Notes: a model not told the origin generated them from the letters alone. A DNA stretch of 64,000 nt from MKUN01 sp964481425 (GCA_964481425.1 CAYZTM010000004.1:62001-126000); one strand, 5' to 3'. Positions 1-8,888 are shown, counted from the stretch's first letter. Numbers and translations are program-made.

Positions 1-1
1 T

Positions 2-148
2 AACATCAAGGTATGGGATGAGGATAATGCGCAACAAAAAGTGGATATGGAAACAGGTGGTATAGAAAAAGCAAAACGCCGTAACATTAATTATAATAAT
101 GGTTCTGTTTCACTACCGCCTAACGATGGCGGAATCACCAACCGTTAA
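2..148 (+). CDS. C-terminal end of an unidentified protein (partial)
   Basis: An open frame enters from the left edge and runs 48 codons to a TAA at 146-148. The visible tail is hydrophilic and asparagine-rich, ending in a low-complexity Gly/Pro/Asn stretch (SLPPNDGGITNR). No domain can be recognised from this fragment, so no function is given. The frame is followed within 25 bases by a strong hairpin terminator, which supports it being the real end of a gene. Confidence 0.55.
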   Translation, partial: NIKVWDEDNAQQKVDMETGGIEKAKRRNINYNNGSVSLPPNDGGITNR

Positions 149-172
149 TTACATACTGTCACCAATGAAAGA

Positions 173-205
173 AAGGGTCCCGCATGATAAACTTGCGGGA
201 CCCTT
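173..205. terminator. Bidirectional intrinsic terminator
   Basis: A perfect 12-bp inverted repeat (173-184 with 194-205) with a 9-base loop sits between two convergent genes: the partial gene ending at 148 and iscA ending at 227. The stem core is GGGTCCCGCA. Either strand could use it. Confidence 0.85.
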
Positions 206-226
206 AGTATTTAACTAACCAACTTT

Positions 227-553
227 TTATACTGCGAAACTTTCACCACAACCACAGCTACGACTTGCATTGGGATTGATGAAATGGAAACCCTTACCAT
301 TCAGTCCGTCCGAAAAGTCGAGCGTGGTATCACATAGGTACAGAAAACTCTTAAGATCGGTCACCACTTTCACTCCTTTATCTTCAAACACCTGGTCATT
401 GGCCTGTGCCTCATTATCAAAGTCAAGCTTATAGGACAGGCCTGAACAACCGCCGCCTACCACACTCACACGGAGAAAATAATCTTCGCCAAGCCCGGAA
501 TCCTGCTTCAGCCTGAACACTTTCTCTTTTGCTTTATCGCTAACGTATATCAT
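227..553 (-). CDS. iscA: IscA/HesB-family iron-sulfur cluster assembly protein
   Basis: A 108-residue A-type Fe-S carrier of normal family length. It would receive a nascent cluster from the IscU scaffold and pass it to apo-proteins in the cytoplasm. The three conserved cysteines are present: Cys36 in GGGCSG, and Cys100 and Cys102 in the C-terminal CGCGESF. It is the last gene of a leftward iscS-iscU-iscA set, 13 bases after iscU. A-type carriers IscA, SufA and ErpA are hard to separate by sequence; the isc context favours IscA. Confidence 0.9.
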   Translation of the reverse strand: MIYVSDKAKEKVFRLKQDSGLGEDYFLRVSVVGGGCSGLSYKLDFDNEAQANDQVFEDKGVKVVTDLKSFLYLCDTTLDFSDGLNGKGFHFINPNASRSCGCGESFAV

Positions 554-566
554 GGCGCATCAACAA

Positions 567-980
567 TTAATGTTTCTTTTCTTCTACAAGTTCCGGCAGG
601 CCGTTCTTCACACGATAATCGTTGATAGCAGCTTTTATAGCATCTTCGGCAAGCACCGAGCAATGTATCTTAACGGGAGGCAGGTTCAGTTCTTCCACTA
701 TGTCCATATTATCTATTTCCATAGCCTGGTCCACGGTTTTACCCTTCAGCCATTCAGTAGCCAGCGATGAAGAGGCAATAGCCGATCCGCAGCCAAAAGT
801 TTTGAACTTCGCATCTTTAATAAGGCCGCTTGCTTCGTCCACCTCTATCTGCAGGCGCATCACGTCGCCGCATTCAGGTGCCCCCACCAGGCCGGTACCT
901 ACATTCGCTTTACTCTTATCCAGCGTACCAACATTCTTTGGGTTGCTATAATGGTCAATTACTTTTTCTGAATATGCCAT
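567..980 (-). CDS. iscU: Fe-S cluster scaffold protein IscU
   Basis: The scaffold on which IscS-derived sulfur and iron are built into a [2Fe-2S] cluster. Starting at the ATG ending at 980 gives 137 residues beginning MAYSEKVIDHY, the standard IscU N-terminus; an upstream in-frame ATG would add 13 residues that match nothing in the family. The ligands Cys37, Cys64 and Cys107 and the Asp39 next to the first cysteine are present. The LPPVK chaperone-recognition motif (100-104) is intact, although no hscA or hscB gene lies in this window. It sits between iscS and iscA on the same strand. Confidence 0.94.
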   Translation of the reverse strand: MAYSEKVIDHYSNPKNVGTLDKSKANVGTGLVGAPECGDVMRLQIEVDEASGLIKDAKFKTFGCGSAIASSSLATEWLKGKTVDQAMEIDNMDIVEELNLPPVKIHCSVLAEDAIKAAINDYRVKNGLPELVEEKKH

Positions 981-1097
981 GGTTTCTAATTTGAAAATGT
1001 GCAAGTGCAAAATGTGCAAATGCCCATACTGTTGTTAACTTATTTTTTTTAAAATGAAGAATTTGCACATAGGCACATTCTCTCATTTACACATTAA

Positions 1098-2318
1098 TTA
1101 ATGGTGTGCCCACTCTATCTTGTTGAGATCTATACCTTCTTTGAACATTTCCCAAAGCGGGCTCATTTCACGCAGCTTCAGTACAGTGTCTTTAATTGCG
1201 TTTATCGTATAGTCTATCTGCTCTTCGGTAGTAAAGCGACCAAGACCAAACCGTAAGGAGCTATGTGCCAGATCATCTCCCAGCCCAAGTGCCTTCAGTA
1301 CATAAGACGGTTCAAGTGAGGCAGAAGTACAGGCCGATCCGCTCGATACGGCAATATTCTTATTAAAGCCCATCATCAGGCCTTCACCTTCCACGTATTT
1401 GAATGATATGTTGCACACATGTGGCAGGCGATGTTCCCGGTTGCCGTTCACATAGCTTTCTTCAAGTTCCAGCAGGGCATGCTCCAACTTATCGCGCAGG
1501 CTGCTGAGGCGCTTTGCTTCAGCGTCCATTTCATGCATGCATATTTCACAGGCTTTACCCAGGCCCACTATGCCGGTCACGTTCATCGTGCCGCTGCGCA
1601 TACCGCGCTCATGGCCACCGCCATCCATTTGGGCGGTCACCTTTACACGGGGATTCTTACGGCGCACATATAAAGCACCTACACCTTTGGGGCCATATAT
1701 CTTATGACCACTGAAAGCCATAAGGTCTATACCATCTGCATTCACGTCCACCGGTATCTTACCTACAGCCTGTGTGGCATCGGTAAAGAAAAGCACCCCA
1801 TGCTTGCGCGCTATAGCGCTTATCTCGCGAATGGGCTGTATCACACCGATCTCGTTATTGCCGTACATTATAGAGATAAGTATGGTCTTATCGGTGATGG
1901 CATTTTCCAGCTCGGCAAGGTCTACCAGGCCATCTTCTTTTACAGGCAGGTAGGTAACCTTTCCACCCAGCTTTTCTATGTGTTTGCAGGTATCCAGTAC
2001 CGCTTTGTGTTCTGTAGTGCAGGTGATAATGTGATTACCTTTGCTTTGGTACATCTCGTACACACCTTTCAGGGCCAGGTTATCACTTTCAGTAGCGCCC
2101 GACGTGAAAATGATCTCTTTCGGGTCCGCATTGATCAGTTTCGCCACCTGCTCACGGGCATAATCCACGGCTTCCTCTGCAGCCCAGCCAAAGGGATGGT
2201 TCCGGCTGGCCGCATTACCAAACTTCTCGGTGAAATAGGGCAACATTGCTTCCACCACCCGCGGATCGCAGGGTGTGGTGGCATTGTTGTCCAGGTATAT
2301 CGGCAATTTCAATTCCAT
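1098..2318 (-). CDS. iscS: Cysteine desulfurase IscS
   Basis: A PLP-dependent class V aminotransferase-fold enzyme that takes sulfur from L-cysteine, giving alanine and a persulfide passed to IscU. Its 406 residues match the family. Visible: the N-terminal YLDNNATTP signature, His104 in TTEHKAV, the PLP lysine Lys206 in SGHK, and the persulfide-carrying Cys330 in the SSGSACTS loop. It is the first gene of the leftward isc set. No IscR-type regulator gene lies upstream; instead there is a divergent region containing a Bacteroidota -7 box (2353-2360) and a small perfect palindrome (2394-2408). Confidence 0.95.
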   Translation of the reverse strand: MELKLPIYLDNNATTPCDPRVVEAMLPYFTEKFGNAASRNHPFGWAAEEAVDYAREQVAKLINADPKEIIFTSGATESDNLALKGVYEMYQSKGNHIITCTTEHKAVLDTCKHIEKLGGKVTYLPVKEDGLVDLAELENAITDKTILISIMYGNNEIGVIQPIREISAIARKHGVLFFTDATQAVGKIPVDVNADGIDLMAFSGHKIYGPKGVGALYVRRKNPRVKVTAQMDGGGHERGMRSGTMNVTGIVGLGKACEICMHEMDAEAKRLSSLRDKLEHALLELEESYVNGNREHRLPHVCNISFKYVEGEGLMMGFNKNIAVSSGSACTSASLEPSYVLKALGLGDDLAHSSLRFGLGRFTTEEQIDYTINAIKDTVLKLREMSPLWEMFKEGIDLNKIEWAHH

Positions 2319-2352
2319 ATTATATCTAAACTATTTGAGGCAGTTTCTCCTG

Positions 2353-2360
2353 CAAAGTTA
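2353..2360 (-). promoter_or_regulatory. Probable -7 box of the isc operon
   Basis: On the minus strand these bases read TAACTTTG, matching the Bacteroidota TAnnTTTG consensus, 34 bases before the iscS ATG. No clear TTG was seen at the expected -33 spacing. Confidence 0.5.
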
Positions 2361-2393
2361 AGTCAAATGTGCTACTTTCGGCATAAATAGCCT

Positions 2394-2408
2394 TATAGCT
2401 TAGCTATA
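2394..2408. promoter_or_regulatory. Perfect 7-1-7 palindrome between iscS and mce
   Basis: TATAGCT-T-AGCTATA is an exact palindrome about midway between the divergent iscS promoter and the mce start at 2435. It could be an operator for either gene. No known regulator is assigned to this sequence. Confidence 0.3.
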
Positions 2409-2434
2409 TTCCTATTTATAAAACTTATTTCCTC

Positions 2435-2836
2435 ATGCTGAAAATAGAGCATCTCGGTATAGCAGTAAAAGAGTTAACCAGTTCCATACCCTTATTTGAA
2501 CAATTGCTTAACACTCCCTGCTATAAGACCGAAGGGGTTGAGAGCGAAGGGGTGAAAACCGCCTTTTTTAAACTGGGGGACTCAAAAATAGAATTGCTGG
2601 AAGCCAGCACCCCCGCATCCCCCATCGCCAAATACATTGAAAAGAAGGGAGAGGGCATACACCATATCGCTTTTGAGGTAGAGAACATTGAAGCTGAAAT
2701 GAAAAGATTATCCGCTCTCGGCTTCGAAGTTTTGAATGAAAAACCCAAAGACGGAGCGGATAACAAGCTTGTTTGCTTCCTGCACCCCAAAACTACCAAT
2801 GGTGTATTGGTAGAGCTTTGCCAGGAAAAGAGGTAA
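2435..2836 (+). CDS. mce: Methylmalonyl-CoA epimerase
   Basis: Interconverts (S)- and (R)-methylmalonyl-CoA, between propionyl-CoA carboxylase and the B12-dependent mutase. The 133 residues form a single VOC/glyoxalase fold with two beta-alpha-beta-beta-beta halves. Likely metal ligands are His6 (IEHLGIA), Glu53 (KIELLE), His76 (GEGIHHIAFEV) and Glu127 (VLVELC). The segment between them, including SPIAKYI and the double-His motif, is typical of epimerases rather than lactoylglutathione lyases. The gene stands alone, divergent from iscS. A cobalamin-binding mutase subunit is encoded at 39368. Confidence 0.9.
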   Translation: MLKIEHLGIAVKELTSSIPLFEQLLNTPCYKTEGVESEGVKTAFFKLGDSKIELLEASTPASPIAKYIEKKGEGIHHIAFEVENIEAEMKRLSALGFEVLNEKPKDGADNKLVCFLHPKTTNGVLVELCQEKR

Positions 2837-2869
2837 TATCTTCCCCTTCACCGGCCAAAGACACTATTT

Positions 2870-3421
2870 TTACGGATTCTCCGCAGTTACATCTTCAGCC
2901 AGCCCTGCCTCATCGGGCTTATCCTTTAGGTCACGGTCCAGGCTATACAGGGCTTCACCACTGGCTTTTTCACCACCGGCTATCTTCAGCTTATCCAATA
3001 GGTCCATCGCCAGTGTCTCTTCTTCTACCTGCTCCTTCACGAACCATTGCATAAAATGCCAGGTAGCCCAGTCCCCTTCATCAAGGCTTTGCTTTACCAG
3101 TTTATAAATGGCCTCTGTATTTTCCACTTCCTGCTGGAAAAATTTTTCAAAGCAGTCATTTACGTTCTTAGGCTCGTCGCCGGGTGCCGGTATAGCTTCT
3201 ATTTTCACCTTGGCGCCACGTTCCAGTATGTATTCCAAAAACTTCATCATGTGGTTTCGTTCCTCCTGTGCATGGCGAAAAAGAAAATTGGCCATACCAT
3301 CATACCCTTTATCATCCAGCCAGGAGGCATACGATAAATAGATCTGCGCGGCATGCGCTTCTTTCGTCATTTGAGCATTCAGGGCTGCGCTCATAGCAGC
3401 AGAAAGGCGATTCGTGTTCAT
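2870..3421 (-). CDS. ftnA: Non-heme ferritin
   Basis: Cytoplasmic iron-storage protein that oxidises Fe(II) and mineralises it in a 24-subunit cage. The 183 residues show the four-helix ferritin-like bundle with ferroxidase-type residues Glu21, Glu54 and His57 (EERNHM), Glu98, Gln131 and Glu134. The tail after residue 165 is longer and more acidic than in typical bacterial ferritins. It lies next to a small cysteine-containing open frame and corA on the same strand, and close to the isc operon, an iron-themed neighbourhood. The symbol follows the closest functional type. Confidence 0.9.
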   Translation of the reverse strand: MNTNRLSAAMSAALNAQMTKEAHAAQIYLSYASWLDDKGYDGMANFLFRHAQEERNHMMKFLEYILERGAKVKIEAIPAPGDEPKNVNDCFEKFFQQEVENTEAIYKLVKQSLDEGDWATWHFMQWFVKEQVEEETLAMDLLDKLKIAGGEKASGEALYSLDRDLKDKPDEAGLAEDVTAENP

Positions 3422-3436
3422 ATAAATATGTGTTTT

Positions 3437-3703
3437 CTATATCGCCTCTCTATAATTATGCCACCGGGTATCAGGAAAATAAATAAAGGCATAGCCTGTA
3501 TCGGCCATGCCTTCATGTTTAGTCTCGATAGGGCATTTTATTGTCTGCTCGTTTGGGCCGGGGTTTGACCGCTGTCCGCTGTCGCACTGGTAGCAGACTT
3601 TCCGGGGACGGGTGCGTTTACAGGTCGCCTCAATGCAGTTAGTGTGAACTGTATCCCAATCACGCCTATCAATATCCGCCGGGAGGGGCAATTTATCTGC
3701 CAA
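3437..3703 (-). CDS. Possible small cysteine-containing protein between corA and ferritin
   Basis: An 88-codon frame starts 8 bases after the corA stop and ends 15 bases before the ferritin start, all on one strand, which is operon-like spacing. The product has five cysteines, including a YQC motif with basic residues around it (KRTRPRKVCYQC), and no signal peptide or membrane segment. I do not recognise the family. It may be a chance frame filling the gap; the only support is position, strand and unremarkable codon use. Confidence 0.35.
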   Translation of the reverse strand: MADKLPLPADIDRRDWDTVHTNCIEATCKRTRPRKVCYQCDSGQRSNPGPNEQTIKCPIETKHEGMADTGYAFIYFPDTRWHNYREAI

Positions 3704-3711
3704 GGGGAATG

Positions 3712-4821
3712 TTAAAACCAGCCTTTCTTCCTGAAATAGACCAGCATAAATATGGGGATGATGAACATAAGGCCTACAGAAACATAAAACCCTATCTTTT
3801 GATGCTGAAAGGGGATCACCTCGAAGTTCATCCCAAATATGCCGCCTATAACGGTTGCCGGTGCAAGTAGTAAAGCTACCATGGTGAAGATCTTCATCAC
3901 TTCGTTCATCCGTAGGTTCACCTGGTTCATGTACAGGTCCTGTAGGTTCATGAGCATTTCCCTGTGCGCCTCTACATAGTCGTTAGCCTGTAATATATGG
4001 TCGGAAACGTCTTTATAAAATTTATCGTGCTTATCATCAAGCAGTTTGTTATCGCTGCGCAGGAAACCGTTTACCAGCTCGCGCACAGGGCCAATAGAAC
4101 GACGCAACAACATTACCTCGCGGCGCATGATGCTGATGCTGGAGAAGTAATCGATATTCTTATTCAGCAATATCAGGTCCTCCAGTTGTTCGATACGGTC
4201 ATTTATCTTGTCTATGATACCGAAATAGCTGTCCACTATCACATCGATCAGGCTGTAACATAAGTAGTCAGATGTACCCTCCCTCAATCTTACATTGCCG
4301 CTGCGCAGCCTGTCACGTACGGGGTTAAAGACATCTCTCGACGCATCCTCCTGGAACGAAAGCACAAAATCCTTCCCCAGCACTATGCTCACCTGCTCCG
4401 TTTCTACAGCGCCCGTACTGTCATTAAAATAGATCATCGGCAACAGACAATAAATGATGTTGCCGATCTCATCCATTTTGGGCCGCTGGCCCACACTCAG
4501 TATGTCATCTACTATCAGGGGATGCACCTCGTAATGGACGCAGAGCTGCTCCACCTCGTGCTTATTTAACCCGTCAATATTTATCCAGGTAACACGGCCA
4601 TTCTCCCGGTAGGGCTTGCAGGCCGACTCGTTGAGTAACTTCCGCTCTTCAAAATAGGTACTATTATAGTCGAAAACAGTATAAACTGGGTGCTCAGCTT
4701 CTTCGCGGCCCTCTTCACTGCGCGCGGGGTTGTATGTTGCAATAGGTTGGCGCTTATTGTAGTTCCAGGCCCATTCGGGCAATAGCTTCATCAATCTCCG
4801 TGCCTGCCTGGTTATGCTCAT
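3712..4821 (-). CDS. corA: CorA-family magnesium/divalent cation transporter
   Basis: Inner-membrane pentameric Mg2+ channel. The family-defining GMN motif is present (GIFGMNFEV, about residue 330 of 369), followed by the second transmembrane helix and a basic C-terminus (FRKKGWF). The long soluble N-terminal region includes the typical VDDILSVGQRPK segment. I chose the ATG ending at 4821 (MSITRQARRLMKLL): a longer frame extends to 4995 but would run through the divergent cyclophilin gene and its signal peptide, so it is unlikely. Confidence 0.88.
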   Translation of the reverse strand: MSITRQARRLMKLLPEWAWNYNKRQPIATYNPARSEEGREEAEHPVYTVFDYNSTYFEERKLLNESACKPYRENGRVTWINIDGLNKHEVEQLCVHYEVHPLIVDDILSVGQRPKMDEIGNIIYCLLPMIYFNDSTGAVETEQVSIVLGKDFVLSFQEDASRDVFNPVRDRLRSGNVRLREGTSDYLCYSLIDVIVDSYFGIIDKINDRIEQLEDLILLNKNIDYFSSISIMRREVMLLRRSIGPVRELVNGFLRSDNKLLDDKHDKFYKDVSDHILQANDYVEAHREMLMNLQDLYMNQVNLRMNEVMKIFTMVALLLAPATVIGGIFGMNFEVIPFQHQKIGFYVSVGLMFIIPIFMLVYFRKKGWF

Positions 4822-4888
4822 ACAAATTTTCTTATCGGCTAATTTACTTTTTTTGTAACTATGCCTCTTAATAACAAGATACATTTTT

Positions 4889-5566
4889 ATGAGGAAAATA
4901 GGGACGGTACTCACCTTACTGCTTGCGCTTACACTAACCGCTACCGCCAAAAAGACGAAGGATACAAAGGTTGTTATAGAGACCGAGTACGGCAAGATCG
5001 TAATGAAGCTGTATGCGAATACACCAAAGAATACTGCTAATATGGTAAAGCTGGCCGACCAGCATTTTTACGATAGCACCCTCTTTCACCGGGTCATACC
5101 CAACTTTGTGATACAGGGCGGAGACCCGGAGTCGAAACATGCAAAACCCGGGCAGGCCCTGGGCAATGGTGACCTGGGTTACCGCGTACCGGCCGAGATC
5201 AATGACAGCGACTACCACAAACGCGGGGCCCTGGGTGTAGCCCGCGATAATACTCCGGACAAATCGGGCTCTGCCTGCCAGTTCTATATAGTGGTTGGCC
5301 GGGTATATACCGACCAGGAGCTGGACAATATCAGCAAAAGGACCAACCGCAAATTCACACCTGCCCAACGCGAGGTATATAAGACCATTGGCGGCACACC
5401 ACACCTTGACGGCAACTACACCGTATTCGGAGAAGTGCTGGAAGGTATGGATGTAGTAGACAAAATAGCCAGTGAGCCACGTAATGGCGCCGACCGCCCC
5501 AACAAAGACATACGGATGCTGAGTGTGCGCGTAATGAAGCGGAAGAAGTTTTTGGGTATATTTTAA
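4889..5566 (+). CDS. Exported cyclophilin-type peptidyl-prolyl cis-trans isomerase
   Basis: Catalyses proline isomerisation in envelope protein folding. An N-terminal signal peptide (residues 1-20, LTLLLALTLTATA) is followed by a cyclophilin domain of about 195 residues. The catalytic segment FHRVIPNFVIQGGDP and the later SACQFYIV and GNYTVFGEV motifs are present. A loop around residues 148-172 (SKRTNRKFTPAQREVYKTIG) is inserted compared with short bacterial cyclophilins, as in many Bacteroidota members. The stop overlaps the start of the next gene (TAATG at 5564-5568), so the two are probably translationally coupled. Confidence 0.9.
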   Translation: MRKIGTVLTLLLALTLTATAKKTKDTKVVIETEYGKIVMKLYANTPKNTANMVKLADQHFYDSTLFHRVIPNFVIQGGDPESKHAKPGQALGNGDLGYRVPAEINDSDYHKRGALGVARDNTPDKSGSACQFYIVVGRVYTDQELDNISKRTNRKFTPAQREVYKTIGGTPHLDGNYTVFGEVLEGMDVVDKIASEPRNGADRPNKDIRMLSVRVMKRKKFLGIF

Positions 5567-6327
5567 TGCAGCTCAAAGCCCTCCTCGATGAAAAAGTAAA
5601 ACTATACAACCAGCCCGGTTTTATAGAGAAGGACCCTGTTAGCATACCCCACCTCTTTACAAAAAAGCAGGATATAGAAATATCAGGTCTGTTTGCGGCA
5701 GTATTGGCCTGGGGCAATCGCACTTCCATCATCAACAACTGCAAAAAGCTGGTGAACTGGATGGACAATGCTCCCCACGATTTTATACTGAACCACCACG
5801 ATACCGACCTAAAAAAGATGCTGGGCTTTGCGCACCGCACCTTCAATGCTACAGATCTTTTGTACTTTATCCAGTTCCTGCAATATCATTACAGTAAGCA
5901 TACCTCTCTAGAAGATGCCTTTGTGCCCGGCAGGAGCTACAAGGAAGACACTGTAGAACAGGCCCTTATCTATTTTCACAACTACTTCTTTTCCATAGAG
6001 CACCCTGAGCGCAGCCGCAAGCATGTAGCAACACCAGCACGCAAATCGGCCTGCAAACGCATCAACATGTACTTGCGCTGGATGGTGCGCAGGGATAATA
6101 AAGGTGTCGACTTGGGCATCTGGAAAAAGATACACCCTCGCCAATTGGTTTGCCCGCTTGATGTACATGTGGCAAGAGTGGCACAGCGCCTTGACCTGCT
6201 GGAGAATACCAATTCCAACTGGGCCAATGCGTTGCACCTCACCTACCGCCTGCGCGAACTGAACCGGGAAGATCCTGCCGTGTACGACTATGCACTCTTC
6301 GGCCTGGGCATGGCGGAGCGCTTCTAA
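5566..6327 (+). CDS. TIGR02757 (DUF2400) family protein
   Basis: A 253-residue protein matching the conserved TIGR02757/DUF2400 family, common in Bacteroidota and of unknown biochemical function. Recognisable segments are the N-terminal DPVSIPHLF, the EISGLFAAVLAWGNR motif, the ACKRINMYLRWMVR segment and the CPLDVHVARVAQRL motif. It has no signal peptide or membrane helix and is probably cytoplasmic. It overlaps the cyclophilin stop codon by one base and converges on hom with a 4-base overlap at its 3-prime end. Confidence 0.88.
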   Translation: MQLKALLDEKVKLYNQPGFIEKDPVSIPHLFTKKQDIEISGLFAAVLAWGNRTSIINNCKKLVNWMDNAPHDFILNHHDTDLKKMLGFAHRTFNATDLLYFIQFLQYHYSKHTSLEDAFVPGRSYKEDTVEQALIYFHNYFFSIEHPERSRKHVATPARKSACKRINMYLRWMVRRDNKGVDLGIWKKIHPRQLVCPLDVHVARVAQRLDLLENTNSNWANALHLTYRLRELNREDPAVYDYALFGLGMAERF

Positions 6328-7580
6328 ACCACCAGCAGTATATCCTCTTCAGCTTTCTTTTGCACAGGCACCTTATCTACAAAAGCATCAGGGAATAATA
6401 TCAGCGAGGTGTTCTTTCGCTTCCACCAGCTTGTATCCAGCAACCGGGAGAAACGAATAATACCGGTTACATGGCAGCGCCTGTCACTGCTGCTCCATTC
6501 CTCTATCCGTTCAAATTGCTCATGTGGTACCTGGAACAAAGCATCGAAACTGATGTAAACCTTCAGGAAAAGATCATTGCTCAGTTCCCCGGGCTTTTGG
6601 TACAGCAGCTTTTTGTATTCATACTTATAGTCGTATCGCAATGCTGAGAGGTCGCTTAATACCGCCGATGCCGTAGGGAAGCTGCCAGCCCCTTTTCCAT
6701 AAAAGAATTGTTTGTCCGCAAGGCTGCTTTCTATAATAACTCCATTATACTCATTACGTACATTGTACAGCTGGCTGTCCTTTTGCACAAATTGCGGTAA
6801 TACAAAAGCAGCTATCTTCCCGTTATCCAGCTTATGTGCCTGGGCCAACAGCTTTATTTCGTAGCCCTTTTCCCTCGCGTAGGTCGCATCAGCAGCATGC
6901 AGGTTCTGTATCCCCGTGTGCACAAGTTCCTGCGGCTGCGTTACAATGCCGTAAGCATGGGCCAATAATATAGTAAGCTTATTCACCGCATCCGTTCCTT
7001 CTATATCAAGCGCCGGGTTACTTTCTGCAAATCCTTCGCACTGAGCCTGCAGCAGGGCATCTTCAAAACTGACCTTCTCTTCAAATACTTTAGTGAGTAT
7101 GTAGTTTGTCGATCCGTTCACAATACCGCTTATCCCTTGCAGCAGGTCGTTGTCATAATATTCCTCAAGGTTACGAACAACAGGTATACTGGCGCACACT
7201 GCCGACTCGTAAAGGAATGGTGTTTTAAAGTGCTGCTGTAATGTTATCAATTCTTCCAGGTGCTCAGCCACCAGTTTTTTATTGGCACTCACTACGGCTT
7301 TCCTGTTCTTAAGCGCGGTGCTAACTATATACCATGCAGCTTCTGCATCATCTGTCAGCTCTACTATTACATTGATCTCCTCATCCTGCAACAATAGTTC
7401 CGGGTCTACAGTAAATAATTCACCTGGCGCATTTCGTTTTTTTTCCGGGTGCTTGATGCATATCTTTTTAATGACAGCATTTAATGTTGGCGTTTGTTCC
7501 AACACTTTGTAAAGGCCTTCTCCTACTACACCAAAGCCAAACAGGCCGATGTTTAGTTTTCTTTCTTTTTGAATAGACAT
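6324..7580 (-). CDS. hom: Homoserine dehydrogenase
   Basis: Reduces L-aspartate semialdehyde to homoserine, the branch point to methionine and threonine. The N-terminal Rossmann motif is GFGVVG (residues 15-20). The catalytic domain shows SANKKLVAEH, the GISGIVNGSTNYIL signature and the GFAESNPALDIEGTDAVNKL substrate-binding segment. The final 70 residues are divergent and do not show a clear ACT fold, so allosteric control by threonine is not evident. It lies 45 bases downstream of metB on the same strand and should share the SAM riboswitch transcript. Confidence 0.92.
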   Translation of the reverse strand: MSIQKERKLNIGLFGFGVVGEGLYKVLEQTPTLNAVIKKICIKHPEKKRNAPGELFTVDPELLLQDEEINVIVELTDDAEAAWYIVSTALKNRKAVVSANKKLVAEHLEELITLQQHFKTPFLYESAVCASIPVVRNLEEYYDNDLLQGISGIVNGSTNYILTKVFEEKVSFEDALLQAQCEGFAESNPALDIEGTDAVNKLTILLAHAYGIVTQPQELVHTGIQNLHAADATYAREKGYEIKLLAQAHKLDNGKIAAFVLPQFVQKDSQLYNVRNEYNGVIIESSLADKQFFYGKGAGSFPTASAVLSDLSALRYDYKYEYKKLLYQKPGELSNDLFLKVYISFDALFQVPHEQFERIEEWSSSDRRCHVTGIIRFSRLLDTSWWKRKNTSLILFPDAFVDKVPVQKKAEEDILLVV

Positions 7581-7625
7581 TGTTTTGCGTTTTTTTGATT
7601 GTTAAACAGTTATTATTGCCTGGTT

Positions 7626-8804
7626 TTATATCTCGCTGGTGATCGGTTTAAGCCTGCCGGCATTTACTTTTGCCAATGCCTGTTGTATATCCCTGATGAG
7701 GTCATCCACGTCTTCCAGCCCTACGCTCAGCCGTACCAGGCTATCTGCAACGCCGGCTGCATGCCGCTGCTCTGCCGGTATGGATTTATGTGTCATCGTA
7801 GCAGGATGGCAAAGCAGGCTTTTCACACCACCAAGGCTCTCGGCAAGCTTAAAGAGTTGGGTATTACAAACCACTGTTTTCGCGGCTTCAGCAGTATCCT
7901 CTTTTAGCGTAAAGGAAACGATCCCTCCAAAAGCACCTTGTTGTTTGGCCGCTATCTCATGATTGTAATGTGCGCTCAGTCCGGGATAATACACCTTATC
8001 GATTGCAGGATGTTGCTCCAGGAATTCAGCAATGGCAAAAGCATTTTTGCTGTGTTGCTGCACACGCAGGTGCAGGGTCTCTATGCCACGTATCACCAGC
8101 CAGCTATCATGCGGGGATAATATCGCACCGCTTGCATTTTGTATGAATTTTATCTGGGCACCTATGTCTTCGCTCTTTGTAACGACCAGTCCGGCTATCA
8201 GGTCACTATGTCCGCCAAGGTATTTTGTAGCACTATGTACCACTATATCTGCACCCAGTTGCAGCGGTTGTTGTAAGGCCGGTGATGCGAATGTGTTGTC
8301 CACACAGAGCAGGATATTATTCTGCCGGGCTACCTTTGCTATGGCTGCTATATCACTTATCTTAAGCGTGGGATTTGTGGGCGTCTCCAGCCATATCAGT
8401 TTTGTGTTGGGCGTTAGGGCATCTACAACATTGGTCACATCGGTAGTGTCCGTATAATTCACCTTGATGCCGAATTTGCTGTAAATATGGGTGAATAGCC
8501 TGAAGGCGCCTCCGTATATATCGTCAACGGCCAGTATCTCATCGCCGCTCTGCAATAGTTTCACTACTGCATCTATGGCTGCCAGGCCACTGGCAAAAGC
8601 AATGCCTGTGCTACCGCCCTCCAGTTCGGCTATTATCTTTTCCAACGTGGCGCGCGTGGGATTATTGCTCCTTGCATAATCGTAGCCTTTATGCACACCG
8701 GGCTCTTCCTGTACAAATGTGGATGTCTGGTAAATGGGTACCGATACCGAACCTGTCAAAGGATCTACCGGTATGCTGTGGATCAGTGTTGTTGCCTTGC
8801 TCAT
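7626..8804 (-). CDS. metB: Cystathionine gamma-synthase / gamma-lyase family PLP enzyme
   Basis: Cys/Met metabolism PLP enzyme of 392 residues. The PLP lysine is Lys194 in HSATKYLGGHSD; YDYARSNNPTR (residues 41-51) and ETPTNPTLKISDI are family signatures. Cystathionine gamma-synthase would join an activated homoserine and cysteine; gamma-lyase or O-acetylhomoserine sulfhydrylase activity cannot be excluded by sequence. Control by a SAM-I riboswitch and cotranscription with hom favour a methionine biosynthetic role. The start at 8804 leaves a leader of about 320 bases holding the aptamer and terminator. Confidence 0.88.
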   Translation of the reverse strand: MSKATTLIHSIPVDPLTGSVSVPIYQTSTFVQEEPGVHKGYDYARSNNPTRATLEKIIAELEGGSTGIAFASGLAAIDAVVKLLQSGDEILAVDDIYGGAFRLFTHIYSKFGIKVNYTDTTDVTNVVDALTPNTKLIWLETPTNPTLKISDIAAIAKVARQNNILLCVDNTFASPALQQPLQLGADIVVHSATKYLGGHSDLIAGLVVTKSEDIGAQIKFIQNASGAILSPHDSWLVIRGIETLHLRVQQHSKNAFAIAEFLEQHPAIDKVYYPGLSAHYNHEIAAKQQGAFGGIVSFTLKEDTAEAAKTVVCNTQLFKLAESLGGVKSLLCHPATMTHKSIPAEQRHAAGVADSLVRLSVGLEDVDDLIRDIQQALAKVNAGRLKPITSEI

Positions 8805-8888
8805 TGTTTACTGCTTTTATGGTTAAAAAATTGGTCACACATTTTTTAGCCACTTATCACAGAAACCATTTACCGGCAGTGCTCATAT

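Noticed and set aside
1704..2390. A 228-residue frame opposite iscS
   Set aside because: Shadow of iscS; crosses the divergent promoter region.
4822..4995. Longer corA N-terminus
   Set aside because: Would overlap the divergent cyclophilin start and signal peptide and lacks family similarity.
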